This document shows positions 17,047 through 26,269 of a DNA stretch of 64,000 nt, one piece after another; position 1 is the first letter of the stretch; every line of letters starts with the position of its first letter. The notes under the pieces were generated by a model. The model was not told the DNA's origin. It did not search any database and saw only the letters and a list, made by a program, of their open reading frames with translations. Source of the stretch: Cognatishimia sp. 1_MG-2023. GTDB taxonomy: Bacteria > Pseudomonadota > Alphaproteobacteria > Rhodobacterales > Rhodobacteraceae. The translations under genes and the position numbers were made by a program. The DNA lies in the NCBI RefSeq assembly GCF_030548175.1, contig NZ_JAUORX010000003.1, positions 62,001-126,000 on the forward strand, written 5' to 3'.

Positions 17047-17087
17047 AAACGTACGTTTCAACACGGGAATCGCACGAATTTCACATT
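17047..17087 (-). repeat. 41-nt hairpin repeat, copy 1 (minus orientation)
   Basis: Relative to the copy at 58363-58403, the reverse complement differs at only about four of 41 positions. The core is CGTACGTTTCAA with GCACGAATTTCAC. The 16-bp palindrome TGAAACGTACGTTTCA spans its edge (17045-17060). The gap 16961-17238 holds no gene. Confidence 0.7.
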
Positions 17088-17238
17088 TATCGGGTCTTAA
17101 CCTGACGCACTTTGTGGCCGACTCAGCGGCGACCCACCACATGTCGCCCCTCGAATCTGCGGATTTCGGGCCCAATTTCATGGTTAATACACCGTACGCC
17201 CCTCTGGGCATCCGCCGAAATTCGGGTAATCTGCCCTC

Positions 17239-17895
17239 ATGTGCGGACGAATAGCCATCACCTTACCAACTGACGCTATGGCGCAAATGTTTGCCGCCAT
17301 GCCCGCAAATAATCTGCCAAATGTCCCCAATTATAACGTCTGCCCCACAACGGATATTCACGTGGTCATGGCGGCCGAGGGCCAGCGTCAGCTCGTTAAA
17401 ATGCGTTGGGGTTTCTTGCCACATTGGTACAAAACCCCAACTGACGGCCCGCTTTTGATCAACGCTCGCGCTGAAACCATCGCGGAAAAACCAGCGTTTA
17501 GAACAGCTTGCCGCACACGCCGCTGTATCGTGCCCGTATCAGGGTTCTATGAATGGACCAAAGACGAGGCCGGCAAACGTTGGCCGTGGTACATCCATTC
17601 TGACGAACCACTCGCCCTTGCCAGCATCTGGCAAGACTGGGGCCAAGGCGAAGAAACCCACCGCACCTGCGCCGTTGTCACAACCGGCGCCAATGAAACC
17701 ATCTCTCAAATCCACCATCGCATGCCCGTCATTCTGGCAGAGCGCGATTGGGGCAAATGGCTCGGCGAAGAAGGCCACGGTGCCGCCCCCCTCATGACCG
17801 CCGCACCAGAGGATCTATTATCCTTCTATGCTGTTGATCCTAAAGTGAATTCCAACCGGGCCTCGGGGCCGGAATTGATCGAACCGTTCGACTGA
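17239..17895 (+). CDS. SRAP-family protein (YedK/HMCES type)
   Basis: 218 residues. It begins MCGRIAI, with the catalytic Cys2 exposed after Met removal, and carries NYNVCPTTDIHVV, MRWGFLPHWY, INARAETIAEKPAFR, RRCIVPVSGFYEW and IHHRMPVIL. These include the Asn, Glu and His residues used by SRAP proteins to form a thiazolidine crosslink with abasic sites in single-stranded DNA. It is expected to shield abasic sites during replication or SOS repair. It is a single gene; I saw no LexA-type box. Confidence 0.9.
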   Translation: MCGRIAITLPTDAMAQMFAAMPANNLPNVPNYNVCPTTDIHVVMAAEGQRQLVKMRWGFLPHWYKTPTDGPLLINARAETIAEKPAFRTACRTRRCIVPVSGFYEWTKDEAGKRWPWYIHSDEPLALASIWQDWGQGEETHRTCAVVTTGANETISQIHHRMPVILAERDWGKWLGEEGHGAAPLMTAAPEDLLSFYAVDPKVNSNRASGPELIEPFD

Positions 17896-17990
17896 TTATC
17901 AAAGCAAAGCTTATGCAGCTTCAGGTTTGAAACCTCTTGGGTTTTACCTGTAAAAAGCGTTTCATAAGGCATTCTTACAAAGGCGACCCA

Positions 17991-18812
17991 ATGTCTGACC
18001 CAACCTATTTCGCGCCGCTCGGTGGCTTGCCGCCCCAAACCCAACTGACCACAAACCGCGCCGTTTTTACTGATGCATATGCCGTTATCCCACGCGGCGT
18101 GATGACCGATATTGTGACGTCAAATTTGCCATTCTGGACAGACACCCGCGCTTGGATTTTGGCCCGCCCCATGTCTGGATTTTCCGAGACATTCTCGCAG
18201 TATATCCTAGACATAGCCCCAGGTGGCGGCAGCGATAAACCCGAACTTGATCCAAACGCACAGGGCGTGTTGTTTGTCGTTTCGGGCGAAATCACCGTAA
18301 CTTTGCAAGGCAGCGATCACGTTCTAACAGAGGGCGGCTATGCCTACCTGCCACCATCCACTGGCTGGACGTTGCGCAACAGGGGCACAGAGCCCGTCAA
18401 GGCGCACTTCATTCGGAAATCCTATGAGGCGGTAGAGGGCATCGACACGCCCGATGCATTTTTTGTTAACGAAAACGATATAGACCCTATCGCCATGCCC
18501 GGCACCGAAGGCCGCTGGGCAACCTCGCGTTTCGTAGACCCAAACGACATGCGCCACGACATGCATGTGAACATTGTCACCTTTGAGCCGGGCGGGGTGA
18601 TCCCGTTTCCAGAAACGCATGTGATGGAACACGGGCTGTATGTTCTAGAAGGCAAGGCAGTGTATCTGCTTAACCAAGAATGGGTCGAGGTTGAGGCTGG
18701 CGATTTCATGTGGCTCCGCGCCTTTTGTCCGCAGGCGTGCTATGCGGGCGGACCGGGGCGCTTCCGGTATCTGTTGTACAAAGATGTGAACCGTCACGCC
18801 AAATTGGGGTGA
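17991..18812 (+). CDS. allE: (S)-ureidoglycine aminohydrolase, bicupin
   Basis: 273 residues from ATG 17991 (AAAGG ten bases upstream; a longer in-frame extension has no site). Two cupin barrels are visible: the first with GVLFVVSGEITVTLQG, the second with the metal-ligand region HDMHVNIVTFEPGG, FPETHVMEHGLYVLEGKA and GDFMWLRAFCPQACYAGG. It releases ammonia from (S)-ureidoglycine to give ureidoglycolate in allantoin breakdown. It would feed the ureidoglycolate lyase encoded at 25784-26269, yet sits seven kilobases away, next to a GAPDH gene. Also known as ylbA. Confidence 0.88.
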   Translation: MSDPTYFAPLGGLPPQTQLTTNRAVFTDAYAVIPRGVMTDIVTSNLPFWTDTRAWILARPMSGFSETFSQYILDIAPGGGSDKPELDPNAQGVLFVVSGEITVTLQGSDHVLTEGGYAYLPPSTGWTLRNRGTEPVKAHFIRKSYEAVEGIDTPDAFFVNENDIDPIAMPGTEGRWATSRFVDPNDMRHDMHVNIVTFEPGGVIPFPETHVMEHGLYVLEGKAVYLLNQEWVEVEAGDFMWLRAFCPQACYAGGPGRFRYLLYKDVNRHAKLG

Positions 18813-18851
18813 TGTGTTGGTACAATCAGGGGGGTGGTCATTTCTCTGCAA

Positions 18852-18882
18852 AGGATGTGAACTGCCGCTAGGTTCACATCCT
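18852..18882. promoter_or_regulatory. Perfect 11-bp inverted repeat in the leader of the GAPDH gene
   Basis: AGGATGTGAAC (18852-18862) and GTTCACATCCT (18872-18882) pair fully around a 9-base loop. No T run follows, and GGAGA of the downstream gene lies just after it, so it looks more like an operator or leader stem-loop than a terminator. Confidence 0.6.
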
Positions 18883-18896
18883 GTCGGAGATCCTGC

Positions 18897-19895
18897 ATGG
18901 CGATCAAGAAAACACATATATTTATCAATGGCTTCGGTCGTATCGGGCGCAGCTTGTTGCGAATCCTCATGCTTGACCCAGCCTATAAAAATTTCGAAAT
19001 TATAGGGTTGAATGACATCGAGTCACTAGAGACATGCGCATACTTGTTTGAATATGACTCTGTCTTTGGCCCATTTCCCGGCGCCGTCGAACACACGGAC
19101 ACAGCATTGATTGTAAACGGAAAATCTATTCCGTTTACCGCCGCTCAGGATATTGCTGCGCTGGATTTATCGGCTGTGGATGTTGTTTTGGAATGCACGG
19201 GCATGACCGGCAATCGCGCGATTGTGGAGCGTGGCCTAGATGCAGGCGCAAAAGACGTTTTGATTTCAGGACCTTCTGATCAAGCGGATGTAACCGTAGT
19301 GCTGGGCGCTAATGACCAGATGCTTGGAGATCACCACGTGGTTTCCAATGCATCATGTACCACCAACGCCCTCGCGCCATTGATCAAAACTCTGGACGAG
19401 GCATATGGCCTGATCAGCGGGCACATGACAACGGTGCATTGCTATACAGGCTCTCAGCCCACGGTCGACAAGCCCCGCGCTAACCCTGAACGCAGCCGTG
19501 CAGCGGCCTTATCTATGGTGCCAACAACCACCAGCGCGCATCACATGATAGAGCATGTATTACCCCATCTAAAAGGCCGCGTCGAAGCGCGTGCGATCCG
19601 TGTTCCAACGGCTTCTGTCAGTGCTATTGATCTGACAATCCAAACTGAGAAACGGATGACATCTGAAGGCGTGAATGCCGTTCTAAAAGCGCAGACGGAA
19701 CATGGCATTTTAGGTTGGACGACCAAACCGCTGGTCTCCACAGATTTGCGCATGCGCCGCGAGTCTCTTGTGGTCTGTGAACGAGAAACCTCTGTTTCTG
19801 TTGGAGGATTGCTGCGCGTGTTTGGCTGGTACGATAACGAATGGGGTTTTTCGTGCCGCATGCTCGACATGGCCCGTTTGATGGCCGCGCGATAA
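18897..19895 (+). CDS. gap: Type I glyceraldehyde-3-phosphate dehydrogenase, divergent
   Basis: 332 residues. The NAD-binding fold starts IFINGFGRIGRSLLRIL and has ND at the ribose-binding turn, which points to NAD use. The catalytic Cys154 (SNASCTTNALAPL) and the His of TTVHCYT are present. The phosphate-site segment, normally TGAAKAV, reads TSAHHMI, and the following strand AIRVPTASVSAIDL is regular. The protein is therefore active-looking but atypical in the inorganic-phosphate pocket; it may be a secondary isozyme or use another aldehyde. It ends in a strong terminator. Confidence 0.82.
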   Translation: MAIKKTHIFINGFGRIGRSLLRILMLDPAYKNFEIIGLNDIESLETCAYLFEYDSVFGPFPGAVEHTDTALIVNGKSIPFTAAQDIAALDLSAVDVVLECTGMTGNRAIVERGLDAGAKDVLISGPSDQADVTVVLGANDQMLGDHHVVSNASCTTNALAPLIKTLDEAYGLISGHMTTVHCYTGSQPTVDKPRANPERSRAAALSMVPTTTSAHHMIEHVLPHLKGRVEARAIRVPTASVSAIDLTIQTEKRMTSEGVNAVLKAQTEHGILGWTTKPLVSTDLRMRRESLVVCERETSVSVGGLLRVFGWYDNEWGFSCRMLDMARLMAAR

Positions 19896-19898
19896 GCA

Positions 19899-19923
19899 AA
19901 AGCCCCGCGTAAGGCGGGGCTTT
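19899..19923. terminator. Bidirectional terminator between gap and lpd
   Basis: AAAGCCCCGC, a 5-base loop and GCGGGGCTTT form a perfect 10-bp stem between convergent genes. Confidence 0.9.
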
Positions 19924-19928
19924 CGATA

Positions 19929-21671
19929 TTACTTGCGTTTCTTCGGCGGCATCAGATCAGTGATTGTGCCTTCGAACATTTCGGCAGCAAAGTTCACGGT
20001 TTCTGATAACGTCGGATGCGGGTGAATGGTGTGACCAAGGTCCACCGCATCAGCACCCATTTCGATGGCCAGAGCGACTTCAGCAATCAGATCACCTGCA
20101 TTCGGCCCAACAATCCCCGCGCCAATCACGCGCTCGTTGCTTTCATCAAACAGTACTTTGGTCAAACCTTCGGAGCGGCCAAGTGACAAGGATCGACCAG
20201 ATGCAGCCCAAGGGAATACACCCTTGCCAACCTTGATACCTTCGGCTTTGGCTTGCGTTTCTGTCACGCCAACCCAAGCAACCTCTGGATCGGTGTAGGC
20301 AACAGACGGGATCACACGCGCATCAAAGAAGCGCTTGTGACCTGCGCAAACTTCGGCGGCCACTTTACCTTCGTGAACCGCTTTGTGCGCCAGCATTGGT
20401 TGGCCGACCACATCGCCAATCGCAAAGATATGCGGTTGTCCGGTACGTTGTTGATTATCCACGGCAATAAAGCCGCGTTCGTCTACAGCTACACCCGCTT
20501 TGTCTGCGTCAATCAACATGCCATTCGGCTTTCGGCCAACGGCGACCAACACCTTGTCAAAGGTATCTGTGGTCTCGCCATCCGGACCCTCCATCGTGAC
20601 TTTTAGTCCCTTTTTCTGGGCCTCAATCGCGGTCACTTTGGTTTTGGTCAAGATTGCTTCGTAGCGGCCTTCGATGCGCTTGTGCAGTGGTTTGACGATG
20701 TCTTTATCCGCACCCGGAATAAGCTGGTCCATGAATTCAACGATGGTCACTTTCGATCCCAATGCATCATAAACAGTGGCCATTTCCAAGCCAATGATGC
20801 CACCACCCAAAACAAGCAACCGTTCTGGAACATCTTCCAATTCAAGCGCACCTGTTGAGTCAATCACGCGTGGATCGTCATGCGGGATAAACGGCAAAGT
20901 GACCGGGACCGAACCAGCCGCAATGATGCATTGGTCAAAGCTGACGGTGGTTTTCACGCCGTCATTGTCGACCTCAATCATGTTTGGCCCGGTGAACTTA
21001 CCGTAACCATTCACAACCTTCACTTTGCGAGCCTTTGCTAAGCCACCCAAACCGCCAGTCAACTGATTAACAACGCTTTCTTTCCAGCCGCGCAGGGCGT
21101 TCAGGTCAATTTCTGGCTTGGCGAATTTCACACCGAAATGGCCCATTTCTTCGGCTTCGGTGATGACTTTCGCGCCATGCAACAATGCTTTGGATGGGAT
21201 ACAGCCCACGTTCAAACAAACGCCACCTAGGTTGCTATCCTTTTCGATCAGGATAACTTTCTTACCCAAGTCCGCTGCGCGGAAGGCTGCGGTGTAACCA
21301 CCAGGGCCAGAGCCCAAAACGACCACTTCGCCGTGATGGTCGCCTGCACCCGTCGCGCTGCCAGTTGCGGCAACCGTTGTAGGTGCTTCGGGTGCGGCTG
21401 GCGTGGCGGGCTCGACGTCCGCTGCGCCAGCACTTTCGGCTGCGTCTAGGATCAAGATCAGTGATCCTTGGGCAACATTGTCGCCTTCGGCCACTTTGAT
21501 CTCTTTCACGACACCCGCCGCTGGTGAGGGCACTTCCATCGTTGCTTTGTCAGATTCTAGCTCGATCAAGGCGTCTTCTGCGGCGACGGTGTCGCCAACA
21601 GAAACCAAGATGGAAACAACAGGAACCGCGTCGAAATCGCCAATATCAGGAACTTTAACTTCCATTGTCAT
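19929..21671 (-). CDS. lpdA: Dihydrolipoyl dehydrogenase with N-terminal lipoyl domain (PDH E3)
   Basis: 580 residues. Residues 1-80 are a biotinyl/lipoyl domain with the acceptor Lys in [13 protein letters not shown]. An Ala/Pro/Thr linker follows (about 85-110), then the flavoprotein disulfide reductase with [16 protein letters not shown] (redox cysteines), [16 protein letters not shown] and the C-terminal HPHPTLSE (His-Glu). It reoxidises dihydrolipoamide with NAD. It is the last gene of aceE-aceF-lpd, seven bases after aceF; GGGAG precedes the ATG. Lipoyl-carrying E3 is the arrangement described in beta-proteobacterial and some other PDH operons. Confidence 0.92.
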   Translation of the reverse strand: MTMEVKVPDIGDFDAVPVVSILVSVGDTVAAEDALIELESDKATMEVPSPAAGVVKEIKVAEGDNVAQGSLILILDAAESAGAADVEPATPAAPEAPTTVAATGSATGAGDHHGEVVVLGSGPGGYTAAFRAADLGKKVILIEKDSNLGGVCLNVGCIPSKALLHGAKVITEAEEMGHFGVKFAKPEIDLNALRGWKESVVNQLTGGLGGLAKARKVKVVNGYGKFTGPNMIEVDNDGVKTTVSFDQCIIAAGSVPVTLPFIPHDDPRVIDSTGALELEDVPERLLVLGGGIIGLEMATVYDALGSKVTIVEFMDQLIPGADKDIVKPLHKRIEGRYEAILTKTKVTAIEAQKKGLKVTMEGPDGETTDTFDKVLVAVGRKPNGMLIDADKAGVAVDERGFIAVDNQQRTGQPHIFAIGDVVGQPMLAHKAVHEGKVAAEVCAGHKRFFDARVIPSVAYTDPEVAWVGVTETQAKAEGIKVGKGVFPWAASGRSLSLGRSEGLTKVLFDESNERVIGAGIVGPNAGDLIAEVALAIEMGADAVDLGHTIHPHPTLSETVNFAAEMFEGTITDLMPPKKRK

Positions 21672-21678
21672 CGCTCCC

Positions 21679-22932
21679 TTACAGCATCAACCGGCGCACA
21701 TCGCCGAGCAGGTGTTTCAGGGTTGCGCAGAAGCGTGCCGCCAAGGCACCATCAATCGCGCGGTGATCGTAAGACATCGAAAGTGGCTGCATCAAACGCG
21801 GCTCAAACTCGCCGCTTTCTTTGTTCCAAACCGGTGCCATTTTTGACCGGGTCAGGCCCAAAATTGCAACTTCTGGAGCGTTCACGATAGGCGTGAAACT
21901 GGTGCCGCCAATGCCGCCGAGCGATGAAATGGTGAACGTCGCGCCAGACATGTCGTCGCCTTTCAGCTTGCCATCACGTGCTTTGCCAGACAATTCCATC
22001 AAGTCTTTGGAAATCTCTACAATGCCTTTGCGATCCGCGTCTTTGATGACCGGAACCATCAGGCCGTTTGGCGTATCGGCTGCAAAACCAATGTTGTAGA
22101 AGTCTTTCTTGATCAGCTTGTCGCCATCCGGATGGATCGAACTGTTCACTTCCCAATGCTGTTTCAATGCAGAAACAGAGGCTTTTACAACGAAGCTTAG
22201 CAGAGTAACGCGATAGCCTTCGGTCTTGGCAATGCCATCAAGTTCACGGCGGTATCCGTCAAGATCGGTGATGTCTGCTTCTTCGTTGTGTGTCACATGT
22301 GGAATGTTCAACCAACTGCGGTGCAGCGCAGGGCCAGAGATCTTTTTGATCCGTGGCATTTCAACATCTTCGACTTTGCCGAACTTGCTGAAATCAACAG
22401 CTGGAATCGGTGGTATACCCATGCCGCCCTGTGCCGGAGACGCCGCCGCTGGTGCAGCAGTCGCTTTCAGATGCGCAGTGATGTCGTCACGCAGGATACG
22501 GCCGGCACGGCCGGTGCCATTCACTTTGGCAATGTCGATGTCCAATTGGCGCGCAAAGGCGCGGACAGATGGCGATGCATGGGCTTTCCCAAAGCCGCTG
22601 TCCACAACAGCCACAGGTGCAGGGGCTGCCGCTGGGGCAGGGGGCGCCGCAGGTGCTGCTGCTGGAGCGGTTGGAGCCACCGCAGGTGCGGAAGCTGCTT
22701 CGCCTTCTAGGATCAGAACCACCGCGCCTTCGCCGATGTTGTCGCCTTCGGCAACTTTGATTTCCAATACTTTACCGGCAGCTGACGAGGGCACTTCCAT
22801 CGTGGCCTTGTCGCTTTCCAATTCGATGATTGGATCTTCTTCGGCGATGACGTCGCCGACGCTTACTAGGATGGATACAACAGGAACTTCCGCGAAATCC
22901 CCAATGTCTGGTACTTTGACTTCAATTGTCAT
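21679..22932 (-). CDS. aceF: Dihydrolipoyllysine-residue acetyltransferase (PDH E2)
   Basis: 417 residues, on the short side because there is only one lipoyl domain (residues 1-80, acceptor in [13 protein letters not shown]). An Ala/Pro-rich linker follows, then a peripheral-subunit-binding domain ([32 protein letters not shown]) and the catalytic domain ending [16 protein letters not shown], whose His is catalytic. It transfers acetyl groups from lipoamide to CoA. It lies 21 bases after aceE. The lipoyl domain is nearly identical to that of the E3 gene next door, suggesting duplication or exchange between them. Confidence 0.93.
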   Translation of the reverse strand: MTIEVKVPDIGDFAEVPVVSILVSVGDVIAEEDPIIELESDKATMEVPSSAAGKVLEIKVAEGDNIGEGAVVLILEGEAASAPAVAPTAPAAAPAAPPAPAAAPAPVAVVDSGFGKAHASPSVRAFARQLDIDIAKVNGTGRAGRILRDDITAHLKATAAPAAASPAQGGMGIPPIPAVDFSKFGKVEDVEMPRIKKISGPALHRSWLNIPHVTHNEEADITDLDGYRRELDGIAKTEGYRVTLLSFVVKASVSALKQHWEVNSSIHPDGDKLIKKDFYNIGFAADTPNGLMVPVIKDADRKGIVEISKDLMELSGKARDGKLKGDDMSGATFTISSLGGIGGTSFTPIVNAPEVAILGLTRSKMAPVWNKESGEFEPRLMQPLSMSYDHRAIDGALAARFCATLKHLLGDVRRLML

Positions 22933-22953
22933 GATCTTGTCTCCTCTGTCCGA

Positions 22954-25608
22954 TCACACCAGCCGTGGGTTCGGCTTGTTTCCGTCGATGTCATATTTTG
23001 CCAATGCTTTTTCGAGCACTGCTTTTGTGATGCTGCCTTCGCGATACAAGTCGACCATGGCCGCTGCTGCGATGTGGTTTGCATCTACCTCAAAGAACCG
23101 GCGCAGGTTTACGCGGCTGTCCGAGCGGCCGTAGCCGTCGGTGCCCAACACGGTGTAATGCCGTGGCACACATGCGCGAATTTGTTCTGCAAAGTTCTTC
23201 ATATAGTCGGTCGCCGCAATTACCGGACCTTTGGACTTTGCCAATTGCTGCGCCACGAATGGTACCCTTGGCTCTGCCAGCGGGTTCAGGCGGTTGTGAC
23301 GCTCTGCGTCCTGACAGTCGCGCGCCAGCTCGTTAAAGCTTGGGGCAGACCAAATTTCAGCTGTGACGCCAAAGTCTTCTTCGAGCATTTCAGCCGCCTT
23401 GATCGCTTGGATCAAGATGGTGCCAGAGCCCATCAAAGTAACGTGCTTCTTCGTTGGCTTCGCGACCTCTTTGAAACGATACAGGCCTTTGACGATGTCT
23501 TCTTCGACGCCCATCGGCATATCAGGATGCGCGTAGTTTTCGTTCATCAGGGTCAGGTAGTAGAACACGTCTTCCTGATCTTCGTACATGCGCTTCATGC
23601 CGTGTTGAATGATCACCGCGACTTCGTGTTGGAAGGTCGGGTCATAGCTGATGCAGTTCGGAACGGTGCCCGCCAGAATATGGCTGTGGCCATCTTCGTG
23701 CTGCAAACCTTCGCCGTTCAAAGTAGTTCGGCCAGCGGTGCCGCCCAGCATAAAGCCACGTGCACGGCTGTCGCCTGCGGCCCAAGCCAAATCGCCAATC
23801 CGTTGGAAACCGAACATAGAGTAGTAGATAAAGAACGGGATCATCGGCACACCGTGATTGGAATATGACGTCGCCGCCGCGATCCAATCCGCCATAGCAC
23901 CGGCTTCGTTGATACCTTCTTGTAGAACCTGACCATCGACGCTCTCTTTATAGAACATCATTTGATCAGCATCTTGTGGTGTGTATTTCTGGCCAAGCGG
24001 GTTGTAGATGCCGACGGAACGGAACAGACCTTCCATACCAAATGTACGGCTTTCATCCGGCACGATGGGCACGACGTTTTTGCCCACGTTTTTGTCACGC
24101 AAGAGCGTTGTCAGGATGCGGACAAAGGCCATTGTCGTTGAAATTTCGCGATCACCCGTGGATTTCAACTGCGCTGCGAATTTGTCGAGCGCTGGGATTT
24201 CCATTTTTGGTGAAACAGTTTCACGTTTTGGGAATTCACCACCCAAAGCTTTACGACGATCTGCCAAATACGCTTTTTGGGCGTTGTTCAATTGAACGAA
24301 TGGCGCTTTGCCTACATCTTCGTCACTGACCGGAATCTGGAAACGATCGCGGAAGGCGCGCAGTTGATCTTCTGTCATTTTCTTTTGCTGGTGGGTCGTG
24401 TTCTGACCTTCGCCAGCAGAGCCCATACCGTGGCCCTTAACCGTTTTTACCAGCAAACAGGTCGGTTGACCCTTGGTGTCTGACGCGCGTTTGAACGCGG
24501 TATAAACTTTCTGAGGGTCATGACCGCCGCGACGTAGGGACCAGATTTGTTCATCTGTCCAGTCGGCAACCAAAGCAGCTGTTTCTGGGTATTTGCCAAA
24601 GAAATGTTCGCGAATATAGGCGCCGTCTTTGGATTTGAACGTCTGATAGTCGCCGTCCAAGGTTTCATCCATCAGCTGACGAAGTTTACCAGAAGTGTCT
24701 TTTTCCAGTAGGTCGTCCCAGCCTTTGCCCCAAAGCAATTTGATGACGTTCCAGCCCGCACCGCGGAAGTCGCCTTCGAGCTCTTGAACGATCTTGTGGT
24801 TGCCGCGTACCGGGCCGTCTAGTCGCTGTAAGTTGCAGTTCACAACAAAGATCAGGTTATCCAGACCTTCGCGCGCAGCAAGGTCGATCGCACCGCGAGA
24901 TTCCGGCTCGTCCATCTCGCCATCACCAAGGAAGCACCAAACCTTACGGTCGGCCATATCAATGTGACCACGGTTGTGCATGTATTTCATGAACCGCGCT
25001 TGATAGATCGCCATAAGTGGGCCCAGACCCATCGAAACCGTCGGGAACTGCCAATAATCAGGCATCAACCATGGGTGAGGGTAGGACGACAGGCCTTTGC
25101 CGCCCACTTCGGAACGGAAGTTTTCAAGCTGCTCTTCGGTTAGGCGACCTTCCATAAAGGAGCGCGCGTAGATGCCCGGGATCACGTGGCCTTGGAAAAA
25201 CACCAAGTCGCCACCGTGGATCGCTGATTTTGACCGCCAGAAGTGGTTTAGGCCGATGTCATACATCACTGCCGAAGACGCGAAAGAGGCAATATGCCCG
25301 CCATATTCGCTGGATACTTTGTTACGGCGCACAACGGTCGCCATCGCGTTCCAACGGTTAATGGTGCGGATGCGCCATTCCATATCCATGTCACCTGGGA
25401 ACGGCTCTTGCTCGTCCGCTGGGATCGTATTTTGATAAGGTGTTGTTGCTGAAAAGGGTAGGTTGGCACCAGCTGCCCGTGCCTGTTGAACCGCTTTATC
25501 TAATAGGTAATGGGCCCGATCTGCGCCGTCCCGCGCAATCACGTCTTCGATGGCTTCTTGCCATTCGCGAGACTCTACCGGGTCGATGTCTTCGAATTTC
25601 GTCGCCAT
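22954..25608 (-). CDS. aceE: Pyruvate dehydrogenase E1, homodimeric type
   Basis: 884 residues from ATG 25608, which has GGAGGAGGA upstream; the earlier in-frame start at 25638 is rejected. Thiamine-diphosphate motifs are visible: VWCFLGDGEMDEPESRGA (GDG...) and the N-terminal SSYPHPWLMPDYWQFPTVSM. The C-terminal third has the transketolase-like GTAGRTTLNGEGLQHEDGHS. It decarboxylates pyruvate and acetylates E2. Alphaproteobacteria usually carry the two-gene heterodimeric E1 (pdhA/pdhB), so this AceE-type operon is notable. An 18-bp palindrome lies 37 bases upstream. Confidence 0.95.
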   Translation of the reverse strand: MATKFEDIDPVESREWQEAIEDVIARDGADRAHYLLDKAVQQARAAGANLPFSATTPYQNTIPADEQEPFPGDMDMEWRIRTINRWNAMATVVRRNKVSSEYGGHIASFASSAVMYDIGLNHFWRSKSAIHGGDLVFFQGHVIPGIYARSFMEGRLTEEQLENFRSEVGGKGLSSYPHPWLMPDYWQFPTVSMGLGPLMAIYQARFMKYMHNRGHIDMADRKVWCFLGDGEMDEPESRGAIDLAAREGLDNLIFVVNCNLQRLDGPVRGNHKIVQELEGDFRGAGWNVIKLLWGKGWDDLLEKDTSGKLRQLMDETLDGDYQTFKSKDGAYIREHFFGKYPETAALVADWTDEQIWSLRRGGHDPQKVYTAFKRASDTKGQPTCLLVKTVKGHGMGSAGEGQNTTHQQKKMTEDQLRAFRDRFQIPVSDEDVGKAPFVQLNNAQKAYLADRRKALGGEFPKRETVSPKMEIPALDKFAAQLKSTGDREISTTMAFVRILTTLLRDKNVGKNVVPIVPDESRTFGMEGLFRSVGIYNPLGQKYTPQDADQMMFYKESVDGQVLQEGINEAGAMADWIAAATSYSNHGVPMIPFFIYYSMFGFQRIGDLAWAAGDSRARGFMLGGTAGRTTLNGEGLQHEDGHSHILAGTVPNCISYDPTFQHEVAVIIQHGMKRMYEDQEDVFYYLTLMNENYAHPDMPMGVEEDIVKGLYRFKEVAKPTKKHVTLMGSGTILIQAIKAAEMLEEDFGVTAEIWSAPSFNELARDCQDAERHNRLNPLAEPRVPFVAQQLAKSKGPVIAATDYMKNFAEQIRACVPRHYTVLGTDGYGRSDSRVNLRRFFEVDANHIAAAAMVDLYREGSITKAVLEKALAKYDIDGNKPNPRLV

Positions 25609-25644
25609 GGACGCGTCCTCCTCCGGGAATAACTGCAAACCTTA

Positions 25645-25662
25645 TAGTTTAATATTAAACTA
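25645..25662. promoter_or_regulatory. Perfect 18-bp palindrome upstream of aceE (putative operator)
   Basis: TAGTTTAATATTAAACTA equals its own reverse complement. It sits 37 bases before the aceE ATG, in the position expected of a repressor site. A related copy is at 25780-25797. Confidence 0.6.
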
Positions 25663-25779
25663 CATAGGTAGCCCGTCAGCGTCATAGCAGCCATGCGCTC
25701 AGCGGGAAACAGAAAATAGTCGCAAGAATTTGCGTTTCACTGAGCGAAATTAGAAATTGGGAAGGTGACGGTCTCTATT

Positions 25780-25797
25780 TAGTTTAGCGATGAACTA
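25780..25797. promoter_or_regulatory. Second, imperfect copy of the aceE-type palindrome
   Basis: TAGTTTAGCGATGAACTA keeps the TAGTTT/AACTA ends and the 18-bp length of the 25645 site, 135 bases away. It overlaps the stop region of allA, upstream of aceE in the transcription direction. Confidence 0.4.
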
Positions 25798-26269
25798 TAC
25801 TGAAGGGGGCCTCAAAGAAGTGTTCTTCAAGGTTGGTGTCACTCGCAATGCGATCCACAACCGCAAACAATCCGGGGGCATGAAGCGGGGTCAAAACGCC
25901 ATGCCATGTGCCCATATGCAAGTTTATCCCTTGCCCGGGGGCAGTAACGAAAGCCCTTGGTATTGCGGGGATATTTCCAACATCTTCTGCCACAATCACC
26001 AGAAATGGGGAAAGAGACATAGGGATGAAAGCCTGACTGCCCTTCGGATGCCGCTCGACCATATCTAAGGTATACGGAAATTGACGGGGCTCTGAGTCAA
26101 ACAGGCTAATGCCAGGCTTTCCGCTGGTGAAATCAAGCTGTGCTAAGTCATGATGACGGCCACAGTAGCCTTGGTTTATTACTTGATCAGGTTTGGACTT
26201 TAATTCCAAGACATCGCCAAAGGGCGCAAATGCGTCTGCCGTCAAAGGCTCTGTCGTGATGCGCTTCAT
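25784..26269 (-). CDS. allA: Ureidoglycolate lyase
   Basis: 161 residues. Features of the AllA cupin family are DAFAPFGDVLE, INQGYCGRHHDLA, FPYTLDMVERHPKGSQAFIP and INLHMGTWHGVLTPL. It splits ureidoglycolate into glyoxylate and urea, the last step of allantoin use. Its ATG overlaps the stop of the allantoinase fusion (ATGA), so the two are coupled. The glyoxylate and ureidoglycine steps would connect with the aminohydrolase encoded at 17991. Confidence 0.9.
   Translation of the reverse strand: MKRITTEPLTADAFAPFGDVLELKSKPDQVINQGYCGRHHDLAQLDFTSGKPGISLFDSEPRQFPYTLDMVERHPKGSQAFIPMSLSPFLVIVAEDVGNIPAIPRAFVTAPGQGINLHMGTWHGVLTPLHAPGLFAVVDRIASDTNLEEHFFEAPFSIVHR

Noticed and set aside
17011-17211. 66-codon open frame on the minus strand in the gap before the SRAP gene
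   Set aside because: It runs through the 41-nt repeat, has no ribosome-binding site and no recognisable protein features.
22610-22720. Apparent short tandem repeats
   Set aside because: They encode the Ala/Pro linker of E2 and are explained by protein composition, not a CRISPR or satellite.
22226-23134. 302-codon open frame antisense to aceF/aceE
   Set aside because: Its Ala/Gly-rich part is the complement of the aceF linker.
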